A stretch of 64,000 bases of DNA from Sthenelais limicola (Eukaryota > Annelida > Polychaeta > Phyllodocida > Sigalionidae). Of the stretch, positions 54,550 to 64,000 are shown in pieces. The notes under the pieces were generated by a model. The model searched no databases and was not told where the DNA came from. It saw only the letters and a program-made list of their open reading frames with translations. The DNA is taken from NCBI GenBank assembly GCA_942159475.1, contig OW804097.1, positions 55,076,986 through 55,140,985 on the forward strand, in the 5' to 3' direction. The first letter of the stretch is position 1. Each line of letters starts with the position of its first letter. The position numbers and the translations under genes were made by a program.

Positions 54550-56043
54550 CTGTGCGAACGTATAATACGCATATGGTCCAACTCCCTTAAAGAATTATAT
54601 GCTGGAACTTGAGAAGCTGAGGGAAAATTATTTATTCTAATTTACACCTAATACTATCAATCTCTTTTAAGTTATCGAAATGTTCAAGTAATTTTCCCTT
54701 TCGAAATAGAAAGATCGAGGAATTTCAATAATGTATTTGGAAAAAAATATCTGTTTTATTTCTTCATATCTGTCTATACATGTATTGATTTGGAACTCTA
54801 CGCCATTATATCAAATATTCTTCAGTAGTGTGCAGACATTTGCCTCTTTTAGAATCCTAATTCTCCCTCCAAACGTTCTGGTTTTTACCCCATGAAAACA
54901 TAGAACAGCCTTCATTCCTTTATTCATAACGGTCTCTCTTTCCTTTCTTATACGCACGGAGAAGGATGGGTTTTCTGCCTCCCGTTTTGGCCAGCGATTG
55001 AAATGGTTCTCTTTTTTCCTGCTTTCCAATTTCCTTATTGTGTTAATGAATGTGTCTTGACCTACAGACTTCGCTTTTCAAAAGGGGCCATGAAACACAC
55101 ATTTTGAATGGATGGAAGGAAATGAACGAACGCAAAATGGAATTGACATAAATCGAAGAAATCTTCCTCTACTAGTCTTGGATACTGTAATTCTTCTTTA
55201 AACAAATCAGATATTCTAGGTAAAATATTAGAGGATTATTTGTTCCCTTTCCTTTGAATATATACAGGATATAGGATAAAAAATAGTTATACATCATAAC
55301 CATACCAAAGTATTTGTCAATCATACAGGAAGGTATTTTGAGATATAACATGATATATATCTTATTTCATCACTGGCATTTGCATCCCTTCTTTCTCCCC
55401 ACTTTCCCGTCCTTTTCTTATCATTCTCTCCTTGTTCTCTCTTGCTCCTCTAAGGCTCTTTCTTTTACCCCTCTCCCCTCTTTTAGCAGCTTTTCTTATC
55501 TCTCTCCCTCTCTCCTCGGCTATCTCTTCCCTCTTCTCATTGTATGTCTCCCCTGCTGTCCCTGTTTCCTTTCCTTAGTCTATACCTCACCACTTTTTTC
55601 TCATTGTGGTCGATATGCTGCGGGAAATATTTGCAGAACAGGCGTTGCGCGAGAGGTAGAAGTAATGAAACCATTTTATCGGTGGTCATAAGGAGACGAC
55701 GGCGATGCAGGGTCCAGATATTTGCAAACACGACCCAATGCACATGAGCAAAGATCCCCTACAAGTTCACTTTGATCCTCAAAATAAGTCAGTGGCGACT
55801 TTCATCCAAGTCTTGGCCCATTGGCACAAATACATCAGATCTCGCTATAGATTATACCTTCAAATTATAACCTCCAAACCAGTTTTTAGAGCAAACTTTT
55901 CATTTATATCAGACATGCGTTAAACGCATTTATCGAAAGCGTTTTCTGGGTGTGAATATTTCATTTCGTAAGGTAAAATAGGTATAATCATATATTACAT
56001 CATCAAAACATGAACCATATTATTCTAGAATTTTGAGACTTAC
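54550..56043. other. Non-coding stretch with CT tract
   Basis: A pyrimidine-rich tract occupies about 55386-55560. A 72-codon frame at 55705-55923 looks protein-like but has no recognised domain or splice context. Confidence 0.4.
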
Positions 56044-56217
56044 CTGTTGATTGCGAGAAAATATTTTATTGCTAAATTTGGCAAACAATGGCTTTCCAGC
56101 TGGGGAATAAGTCCTTCGCTTCACATCCACCAGGGAAGAGCATTCTGACATGCAATGTGAGGTGGGTATGTACATATCAGGGTAGGGGTGATCGGGTGGT
56201 TCTTTCCAACAGGACAA
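56044..56217 (-). CDS. Candidate internal coding exon, minus strand
   Basis: On the minus strand a 58-codon open segment, rich in Pro, Cys and basic residues and ending KPLFAKFSNKIFSRNQQ, stops exactly at CAG|GTAAGT, a perfect splice-donor consensus (GT at 56043). A weaker acceptor (CTACCTGTTAAG) precedes it. Exon length is 174 bp, divisible by three. The protein family is not recognised. It could belong to the divergent transcript suggested at 59229. Without a second exon it remains a candidate. Confidence 0.35.
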
Positions 56218-58886
56218 CTTAACAGGTAGAGACTTGTGACAAATAGACGGATGTCTTTTCGAGAAAATGCCCGACCATAGGAGGTGTCAAAATCATCCAT
56301 ATTTTCCAATCTATGATCAAATAGCGAAATCCTAAGGAGAAGAAAACTAATCAACTCAGCTGGGAAAGCAGCTTCAATATGTTGATTGCTAAGTTATGTA
56401 CCTTGGGCTACAATTTGAGTCGCCCAGCTCAATCAACAATAACAAATATTTCACGAATAGTAACAAATAAATATATTGTAAGGTCCTCAGGCTTCCAAAA
56501 TGCGGTATCAAGTAAAATATTTCAGCTTATTACAAAATGTTATCAAATTTGAAAAATTGTCAGCAGATACCGGGATCCCCTCTACCTAATGTACCATACA
56601 TGTGACCCAGTGGTTCATATTATTTTACATAGTTTGGAATAAAGAATACCAAATCATAATATTATTCTATATTTGCCAATACAGTCAGGTCCGGACGGCC
56701 ACATTCCTCGATTCCACATCCAGCGATAAGCTTAACAACAAGGCTAAGACTAAGGCTAATAGTGTTAATGACACCTAAAACTTAGGGGTCCAAAACTGCC
56801 TTCTGAACCTGACTGAATACTTGAGCTGCTTCAGCATAAAGGACAATATAAATGACTATCTGGTGGAGAGCGCCCAGTTCATCCACCACACACCTGACTA
56901 CAAATACAAAAATCACATTACAATGTGGTTCGAGTATCAATAAAAAGATCGATGCAACACTAAAGTTTTAAAAAAAGATTCACATGCATATTAGAGTTCA
57001 ACAGACACTGGTTAAACAACTGATTGTGCATCTGCAAAATCATGACTCAGACCAGTAGATCAATGGGCAAGGTGAGAGAAGAATAGTGATTGCCAATCTG
57101 TGGCCCCATACATTATTAAAACATTCATGCTCCATGTCCTACACACTTCTTACCCCAGAACAAGTTCAATCAGTAATCGACTGTCTCTCACAGTCCATTC
57201 ATGTATGAAAAAGGGTGGAGGGTGAGGAAAACCTCTTTATAAAGTGGTATTAACCGAGGCTAGAGGCAGGTGGGCACTATAGATAAAGTAATTAATAACC
57301 GGTTGAATGCGATTGATTATATTGAGGAGACAACTAAATAAATGACATGATAACGCCCGTTCGCTTTCAAGATACTAGTAAATCATGATTCGTGACCAGT
57401 AATTAGCACAAGGTTCCCGAGATGGTATTGTACATGATTATATCAATAGTAGAAACTGATCGTTAAAATCATGGAAATAGTGGATACTAGTACTCATAAT
57501 TCAAACCTACAGCAACCTCCAAGGTTATCACAATAGCATTTATTAGCATTGTGGAGGATTAACAATTTATCAATGCTGAAGCAGAAAATATCTATATCAG
57601 AGGTATAGAAGTTTTACGTTGATATACGTTTCAAGATTCTCTCAACTCTTAGGAAATATTAAAAGAGCATTGCCTACAGACATCTGATTGAGGAGTGCAC
57701 GAACAAATTGTAAGAAACTGACTCGTGTAACTAGTTCCTTGTGAGTAGAAACTATATTATCCCATTCTAGAAAATGTCTGAGACTGGAAGTCAAACATAC
57801 GTATATAAATAAGTAAGATTATCCAGAGTTCAAAGTACCAGGCAGAAGATCCCATTAGTGAGGACCAAGAGACATAACATAAACCGACAAGTAATCCGTT
57901 CCACAAACAGAATATTACTGCTGTTTTACAAATGAGGAGCAGTTCTAGTTTTCACATTATATAATTAATCGGGTTGTCTCATCTATCGAGAAACCATTCC
58001 ACATAGAATGAAGATATTGGTTGCTTTACATCCCTTTTAACACTATTATATACTTTCGTATTGTATTATTTGGTCATATCACGGCGAGAGAGAAAACACG
58101 CTAACGGGATGGGATTCCCTGGTCTTTTCGGTTATTATCAATGGTCCATTTACACGCGTATAACTATATAATATATGGAGTAATATAAGACAGTTATATG
58201 TTTAAATGTCAACACATGAATGTTAAAGGTTAAGATAGAGTTCTTTATATAAATGTATACTGCAGGTTGGGGTTTGAACGCAATTATTGACATTTGATAT
58301 CAAGAAAGGAAAACTCTTATACGGTCAGGGAGATATATCTGAGGATGGTTGGATTTGTCTTGGCTTGTTATACAAGTTGCAATACATGATGGGAGTAAAC
58401 TTACTTGCGGTGATAATACTTTGGACCTTTGGGTGGGTAATGAATAATCGATCTGATCACCAGTTGATCCCTTGAAGTTGAATGCGGGTATTTGAAATCA
58501 AAGGTAGCTGATAGTTCGTGCACAAGAACCCACATAAATTAAAGATATACCATAGGCCAACAAAGATACTATAGGCATATTACATAATAATAGTATCTCT
58601 GTATAAATTAACAGTACAAAAAACAAGCCAAATTTATATGACCCAAATTATGAAGATTTAAGTTGATTAGCAGAGCCAAAGAGTAATGCGCATAATTTAA
58701 AACTCGTAAATGTGTATCCCTAGATACATTACTGATTACTTCTAAATTATTATATAATATATGTAACCTAAAGATTAAACATCCTACTAGACTTATACAT
58801 AGATGATAGAGGCTAAATTATAAGTTATACCGTTGCACGACTGGGCTTCAGTTCAGCACCCAAACAGCGGCATATGATGCAGTGTT
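56218..58886. other. Non-coding stretch with one MITE
   Basis: Apart from the 134-bp element at 56682, nothing was recognised. It could be intronic if the minus-strand candidate exons are real. Confidence 0.4.
56682..56815. mobile_element. 134-bp TIR element flanked by AATA
   Basis: The left end CAGTCAGGTCCGGACGGCCA and the complement of the right end CAGTCAGGTTCAGAAGGCAG form 20-bp diverged inverted repeats. The 4-bp direct repeat AATA flanks it (56678-56681 and 56816-56819). It has no coding capacity and only one copy was seen in this window. Confidence 0.7.
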
Positions 58887-59382
58887 GTGTATTCTCCCGT
58901 TACTCAACCAGGCAAAAAGCTTAGCCTTGGGTGCCTAGACCAGAGAAGCTGTTGCCTGTTACTTTTTCATCTACCCGAAGTGCAGAGGGCATGGGTGTTT
59001 TTATTAACTTCTCTGCATGCAAATGGCTGCTCCCACATACTTGCTAGCAACAAAACATTCCGAATATCGCGCGTGCACTCTAAGATAAGGCAAAGCTGGA
59101 GGCAAAGAACTGGGTCGGTTCGACGGGAAGATGAGCGAGTGAAGCCCGATGCAGGAGTCTTGCCTGCAACGTACACCTCCTCTCCTCTACGCTCGTTCAC
59201 TTTTAGAGATGTTTTAGGTGTCACTTACCTAAGAAATCTTGTGTCAGCTAAGCCTCATCTTTGGTACATCCGATCAGGTATTCTGTTTCCTGAATAGGCA
59301 ATAAGACAGTCCGATATCAGGGAACGATTGGGAGTAAATGAGGAAGGCCCGTGAACTCGCGTACTCCTCCTTTCATAAACAT
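58887..59382. other. GC-richer block upstream of HEMK1
   Basis: Overlapping open frames on both strands (58887-59297 plus, 58967-59224 minus) show no recognised domain, and the minus one has no ATG start. At 59229 the minus strand has TTAG|GTAAGTGA, a strong splice-donor match, so this block may contain a 5' exon and first intron of a gene running leftwards. Confidence 0.35.
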
Positions 59383-59440
59383 GGGGTTCCCCGCCACTCA
59401 TGACGTATCGGATATGACGTCACATAAATAGGGAACCCCC
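59383..59440. promoter_or_regulatory. Putative bidirectional promoter with CRE
   Basis: A palindromic CRE, TGACGTCA (59415-59422), sits between inverted GGGGTTCCC (59383-59391) and GGGAACCCC (59431-59439). ATAAATA lies just right of the CRE. It is about 300 bp upstream of the HEMK1 start codon. A CRE is compatible with ATF/CREB control. No transcription start can be seen directly. Confidence 0.35.
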
Positions 59441-59736
59441 TTTCCCATGCGCCTTTCCCATGGCGCAGAACAAATCGTGGTCTTCGGATAATGTATATTT
59501 GCTTCGTCATATAAGCTAAGTTTACGTCTTTCAAAGTTGGAAAACATAGTTCATGTATATCTCATTATCATTCTGTGTTGTTTAGTCATGACAACTTAAG
59601 CTTGCCTCAGGGGACCTATTTCTCTCAAAAAGTCTTTTAATATCGCTCAGACATCCATAAGCGATAAGGCCATAACCTTGCCTATTCATTCATTCATTAG
59701 CTTTCATTACCCAATTCTTGCGGGAATCAACCAAGG
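59441..59736 (+). other. HEMK1 5' flank / probable 5' UTR
   Basis: AT-rich with no other feature. The start codon of HEMK1 follows at 59737. Confidence 0.3.
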
Positions 59737-62700
59737 ATGATTTCAATCGCTGTTCGCCGTGTATCTCACCAATGGCACCATTATGTAACAAGGCTTTTCA
59801 CTTCATCTCCACCAAAATCTGCCCATTTTAGTCAAAGTATTTTACTCCGGGACCTAGAACTTGGAACAGTTCACGGTTATGGTAGGCCTACCCATTTTCA
59901 ACAGCACCAACATTTCTGCTCAGGTAATCGGACACGAAGTCGAAGGCTATCTATTGGGGATTTGAACACAGATCTGCAAAACACCTTTAGAAATAGAAAT
60001 ATTTCAGAACCTAGGGAATCAGCGGAATACATTATTGCACATACCTTCCAAGAGAAAACGGTGAGACTGCACGAAGCTCGCATTGATATACTTTTTTAAA
60101 ATGTTTATAGATCTATGATTGCTGTGCATTATATTGTAAAATCAAAACATTAATATTAGAAAACTCCGTAATTGGCTTCTGGGACCATAAGTAACATGAC
60201 GCGTGTTACGTGTTGAAGCTTCAGCGTCCCTAGATTAGAAATGCTTTTCAAACATACCAGGTACGGTAGTCATCGTTTATTTGAATGCCTGACCAATTTT
60301 ACATGTATATATGTTGACGATGTGTTTAACATTTTATATCAGAATGTTTTAATGCAGGTATGCAACTGCTAATCCATGGCTTTATCAGATGAATACCTAC
60401 CTCAAATATTAAGACGTGTGCTTCTTATTGTCTTAATATTTACAGCTTCATGGATTACATCCGTCCACCTTGTTATCAGAAGAACAAATAAATGAAATTG
60501 ATCGCATGATGAAACTTCGCCTCAGTGGGTGAGTTGAGATGTTGTATGATCCTACTAGCTCTTACTCATAAAAGGATCACGCCTATACCACGGCACCTAT
60601 TATATAATTAGAGCTATACCAGTACAATACATACAATAAAGCTCTGCAGATATAATATACACATATCTCCCTCTTTATACACAGTTGAAACGCAGGAGAT
60701 AACTTTCCCGGTAATTTTCTTTCATATGGACAGCTGTAGTACCAATGTTTGATATCGTGGCACATTGATCAATTTATTTCTTCTTCCTTCCAGAATGCCA
60801 GTTCAATATGTATTAGGAGAATGGGATTTTCGTGATTTGACTCTGCAGATGAAAGCGCCTGTTTTAATTCCAAGACCAGAGACTGAGGTATATGTGATTT
60901 ATACGCGAGGTATGTGATTCATGGGAAGATAAGACTCACGGTCACATCATATATATACAGCACTTATTAGACGTTTCTTTTAAAAAAATACTTAGGGATT
61001 TCCACTTTGAATTTCATAATTAACTCGAATTAAGATTACCTCTCTGGAAGACTGAATTTGTCATCTACCCAAAATGTCAAATTATCCCTGTAACATCTGC
61101 TTGGTTGGAAATAAAGATAATATGTCTTTCTCTTAATTTCTGCTCAACATTTTAAGGAATTGGTTGAGCTCATTCTCAGTATGGAAACTAGAAGCGAAGG
61201 TTATTTTCTAGAAGTGGGATCCGGATCCGGAGCAATTAGTCTTGCCCTTTTACTGTGTCTACCTCGGGTATAAATACTTTGGACCATTCATCCGAATTTT
61301 GCATCCTTGTTGATATGAGACTGGCGATTGGATAAAATGAACATTTCTACTGCACTGAAACGATATTTATTACATTTTGTTATAACTTTCTAAACAGATC
61401 TTTACATTATACGCTATTAAAATCGTTATTTTCAGTGTGAAATTTGAAGGATTCGGTTCGAATTAAGAGATCTCTTGATGAACTATTTCAGATGAAATGT
61501 GTCGCTGTGGACCAGAGTGCTGAGGCGTGTGACCTAACTCGCCGAAATGCAGAGAAGCTAAATTGTCTAGAGAGGATTCAGATAATTAATGCACCTATTA
61601 ACCAATGTATGTTTGAATTCAGACATCCTATTCAACGTCCCATCCATTTGATTATTTGCGTCCAGAAAGTTACTGCTGCAAGAGATGTTATTTCGGGGGA
61701 AGTAAATTGGTTATATTTCACCAGATCTGAACGCCTAATATTGTTTTTATATTTAGAAATAAAAGATCATCGCAAAAACGGCCTTTGCAAAACAGCCGGG
61801 AGTTTCCCAGCTACTAAACTAAACGTTCAGAATCAGACCAAGAGTTGTCAGGTGTTTTGCCTTGCAAGATCTGCTGTTGATCTTATGATTCCATAAGAGG
61901 CAGATATTTAGATTTTAGGATTTGATTCTATATTTCGTTATAATCCCGATTTTTTGCTGTTTTTCTGATCGGAGATTTACAGGCTTCCCCCGGAGGCTTC
62001 CCCAGTTTGCCGCTATATATGACGTCATTGTGCCATGGGCATTTGATCCCATCTGATTGGCTTAGGGCGGCAGTGGCTCTTCTCTGTTTGCTGTTCTATC
62101 AACTTTTTGTTTTGGTGGCCATTTTAAACTCCCCTCGCTTCAAATACGCGGTTTGTGATAACTTTTTGATTATTCATTAAACCAAATAGTTTTCCATTTG
62201 AAAGTTGTTCCACATAACTCAAGCTAGCTTCTAGGATCAGTTAGAAAATTCCAGCCTAGGAAAGAGTATGAAAACAGGTCGATCATAGGGGGGTCTGGGT
62301 ACTATATCGTTTTTCACTTTGGCAAGCGCACCGGTCATGTGTCTCAATAAGCATAGCAAAGCTATTTGTAGCGAAGTAGCGGTAGGTGCCGTTTGTCTAG
62401 AGAGTATAATGGCACCAGTGTAGTCGTAGGCCTATGGAAGTCTTGGGCTATTTATTTACTTTACTAAACATGGAATGGACTGTTATTGTAGGCCCACCAT
62501 CCCGCCCACAACACTGTCAACACCCTACCTGCTTCCCTCTCCCATTGGCGTCTCCTGACGCATCAAAATAATAGGCCTATCGTTTTTGAGCTTTAATCCA
62601 TCTGGCCTCCATCGCCGATGATACGGCTAATGGAGGCCAGTGTTTGGAGGCCAGTGTTTTGGCTGGTGCTGCTGGTGGCGCTACCTCGTGAGTAGTGGGA

Positions 62701-63501
62701 GGGTGAGAAACCATTCCTCTCAGTTTACCACATTGCCACAAGGTGTAACGAGCGTGAGAGACAGATCGAGCATGGAGCAATGGCATCGGAACACCGATCT
62801 ATAGAGCCCTAGAGGCGTCAAAGCGAGAGGTCTGTTATGCAGTAATTATACCAGTAAGAGCTAAAAAATCTTGGTCAAATCTCTCCCTAAGGGTCTGACT
62901 TAGGCACTCAGCTAAGTTTTGGGTGTTGGGCAATGGGAAATAGAGGGGGTTTCCCGATCATGGAGGAAGTTGTCCAGTACAATTGCATCTCCGAGTAATG
63001 CGCATTGTTCTGGCTTTGGTGTTATGTGTTACATAATTATTCAATTATGCCATTTCGCCAGCTAGTCCAGGGAAAAAATATGTCACTACAATCTATTTAG
63101 TATCGAATTCGGAATCGTAAGGCACAAAATACTTAGGACCATGGTCCCACTAAACCATCGGAAACTTTTTCTCCAACTTTCCATCAAACTTTACGAAATC
63201 ACCCTGAATATTTTTTCCAAAAATACTAACATTTTATGCATCCCTGCTTCCCAATATGGCATCATCGTTGTTATGAAACAGTAATTTCTTTTTCGATTTC
63301 ATACTTTTCACACCAAACATATCAGGGACATATGTAAAAACTCACGATCATAAAAGTGTTGAAGGTGTTTGTCCTCTATTTCTTTATAATTATTTAAATT
63401 TCAGTGCCTCTGGATATTCAACCGAAGTTCGCCTTCATCGTGAGTAATCCGCCCTACATAAGAAATGGCGATATGGAGAAGCTGGCCCCAGAAATTTCTA
63501 T
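59737..63501 (+). CDS. HEMK1: HEMK1-type release factor glutamine methyltransferase, exons 1-6 (3' end beyond window)
   Basis: The family N5-methylates the GGQ glutamine of class I peptide-release factors using S-adenosylmethionine. The HEMK1 branch acts in mitochondria. Exons: 59737-60060, 60446-60528, 60794-60887, 61157-61267, 61492-61606, 63405-63501. All introns have GT-AG ends and the phases join cleanly (0, 2, 0, 0, 1, then 2 into the next intron). Exon 1 has a basic, Ser-rich leader, then [12 protein letters not shown]. Exon 3 has [13 protein letters not shown] and IPRPETE. Exon 4 carries the SAM-binding [15 protein letters not shown]. Exon 5 reads [10 protein letters not shown]. Exon 6 has the NPPY motif (FIVSNPPY) that binds the substrate glutamine. 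This gives about 274 of an expected 330-340 residues, so one or two exons lie beyond the window. Human HEMK1 matches segment by segment. Confident. Confidence 0.95.
61607..63404 (+). other. HEMK1 intron 5 (1.8 kb)
   Basis: The donor is AAT|GTATGT and the acceptor AAATTTCAG. It holds the inverted hairpin repeat at 61845-61915, a second TGACGTCA at about 62020, and a GC-richer stretch at 62580-62800 with a duplicated GGAGGCCAGTGTTT word. No exon is recognised inside. Confidence 0.8.
61845..61915 (-). repeat. Dispersed hairpin-bearing repeat, copy 3 (inverted)
   Basis: Its reverse complement matches 31950-32045: CCTAAAATCTAAATATCTGC, the hairpin core (61869-61905), then AAGGCAAAACACCTGACAA. Only the hairpin part of the family is present here, within HEMK1 intron 5. 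Confidence 0.65.
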
Positions 63502-64000
63502 GTGAGATATTCTTTTTTTCATGATCCCAATAATTCAGAAGATTAGACGAGTATATGCCATATATATGCCACACTGTGAAACTAGGTGTGGCGAGGTTGG
63601 CAGCAAGTGAGAGAGTGAAAGAGCCAACCTAGACGAGAGTTGAAGCGGAAAAGCTAGATGGTAGCACTGGCCAATGTCTCATTTATTGAACGAGATTGAA
63701 TCTCGTTCTATCTGATATCTTTGTCTTAGGCTGTTTTGGAGGCCGTAATTCCGGCCTCGGATCCCCGTCGAGACCAACCTCAGAGCTGCTATTTTGGCCA
63801 TCGATGGGTGACCAAAATGGGTAGGCCAATCCACTTTACGGTGCTTAATTCCCAATTCCATGTACTACTACATACTTGTCCTATTGCCCCTATACTGGGT
63901 GTCAAAATTCTTTGAACCAATGGTATGCTTGGATTTAGTAGGATTGTTGCATAAAGTTAGGAAGGACAAATTTGTATTGATATGAATATTGGACCCCTAC
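63502..64000 (+). other. HEMK1 intron 6, start
   Basis: It begins GTGAGATA after exon 6. It contains a small palindrome, GAACGAGATTGAATCTCGTT, at about 63688-63707. The next HEMK1 exon is not within the window. Confidence 0.6.

Noticed and set aside
55705..55923. 72-codon protein-like frame
   Set aside because: No known domain, no clear splice sites and no partner exon.
61444..61896. 150-codon frame read as one protein
   Set aside because: Only 61492-61606 is HEMK1 exon 5. The rest is intron sequence, including the inverted hairpin repeat; the GTATGT donor at 61607 gives correct phase to exon 6.
1..64000. CRISPR arrays, rRNA genes, LTR retrotransposons, prokaryotic operons
   Set aside because: No regularly spaced identical repeats with unique spacers, no rRNA-like conserved blocks, no paired LTRs and no prokaryotic gene packing were seen.

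Overview
The window is eukaryotic: long AT-rich non-coding stretches, one gene split by GT-AG introns, a full-length LINE retrotransposon, several families of short inverted-repeat (MITE-like) elements, and many microsatellites and purine/pyrimidine tracts. The mix of an L1/Tx1-like LINE, small DNA-transposon derivatives and frequent ACATGTA-type words suggests a marine invertebrate, perhaps a lophotrochozoan. The species cannot be named from this sequence alone.

Layout. Positions 1-31900 are mostly non-coding. They hold dispersed MITE families (CAGTCTAGGCTCAG-ended; TTA-flanked TAGCGGAACTCC-ended; a CAGGGGCGGA-ended hAT-like element), hairpins, GA-rich tracts of 150-480 bp, a GAA/CAA array and a few weakly supported candidate exons. 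Positions 31890-39573 hold an older repeat and a degraded ORF, into which a 6.76 kb LINE has inserted (32648-39406) with a 15-bp target-site duplication and a poly(A) tail. Positions 39740-40495 are a tandem repeat split by the 3' end of a second LINE. Positions 40500-58900 are again mostly repeats, including a CCAAT-containing minisatellite at 45811-46390. Positions 59737-63501 hold the first six coding exons of a HEMK1-type release-factor glutamine methyltransferase gene, which continues past the window end.

Main discovery candidate: the LINE's ORF1 has the usual L1 ORF1p order (coiled coil, RRM-like, C-terminal nucleic-acid domain) followed by an apparently complete NADAR domain (residues about 343-493). 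NADAR proteins act on ADP-ribose-type glycosidic bonds, and some remove ADP-ribose from guanine bases. A retrotransposon RNA-binding protein carrying such a domain could act as a counter-defence against NAD/ADP-ribose-based restriction, or could process modified nucleic acid in the retrotransposition particle. Both ORFs are open and the target-site duplication is perfect, so the copy looks young and possibly autonomous.

How the genes relate: ORF1 and ORF2 are read from one element RNA, in the same frame but separated by stop codons, and work together in target-primed reverse transcription. HEMK1 is a host gene with a likely mitochondrial role. Splice-donor-like sites on the opposite strand upstream of it hint at a divergent neighbour sharing a CRE-containing promoter.
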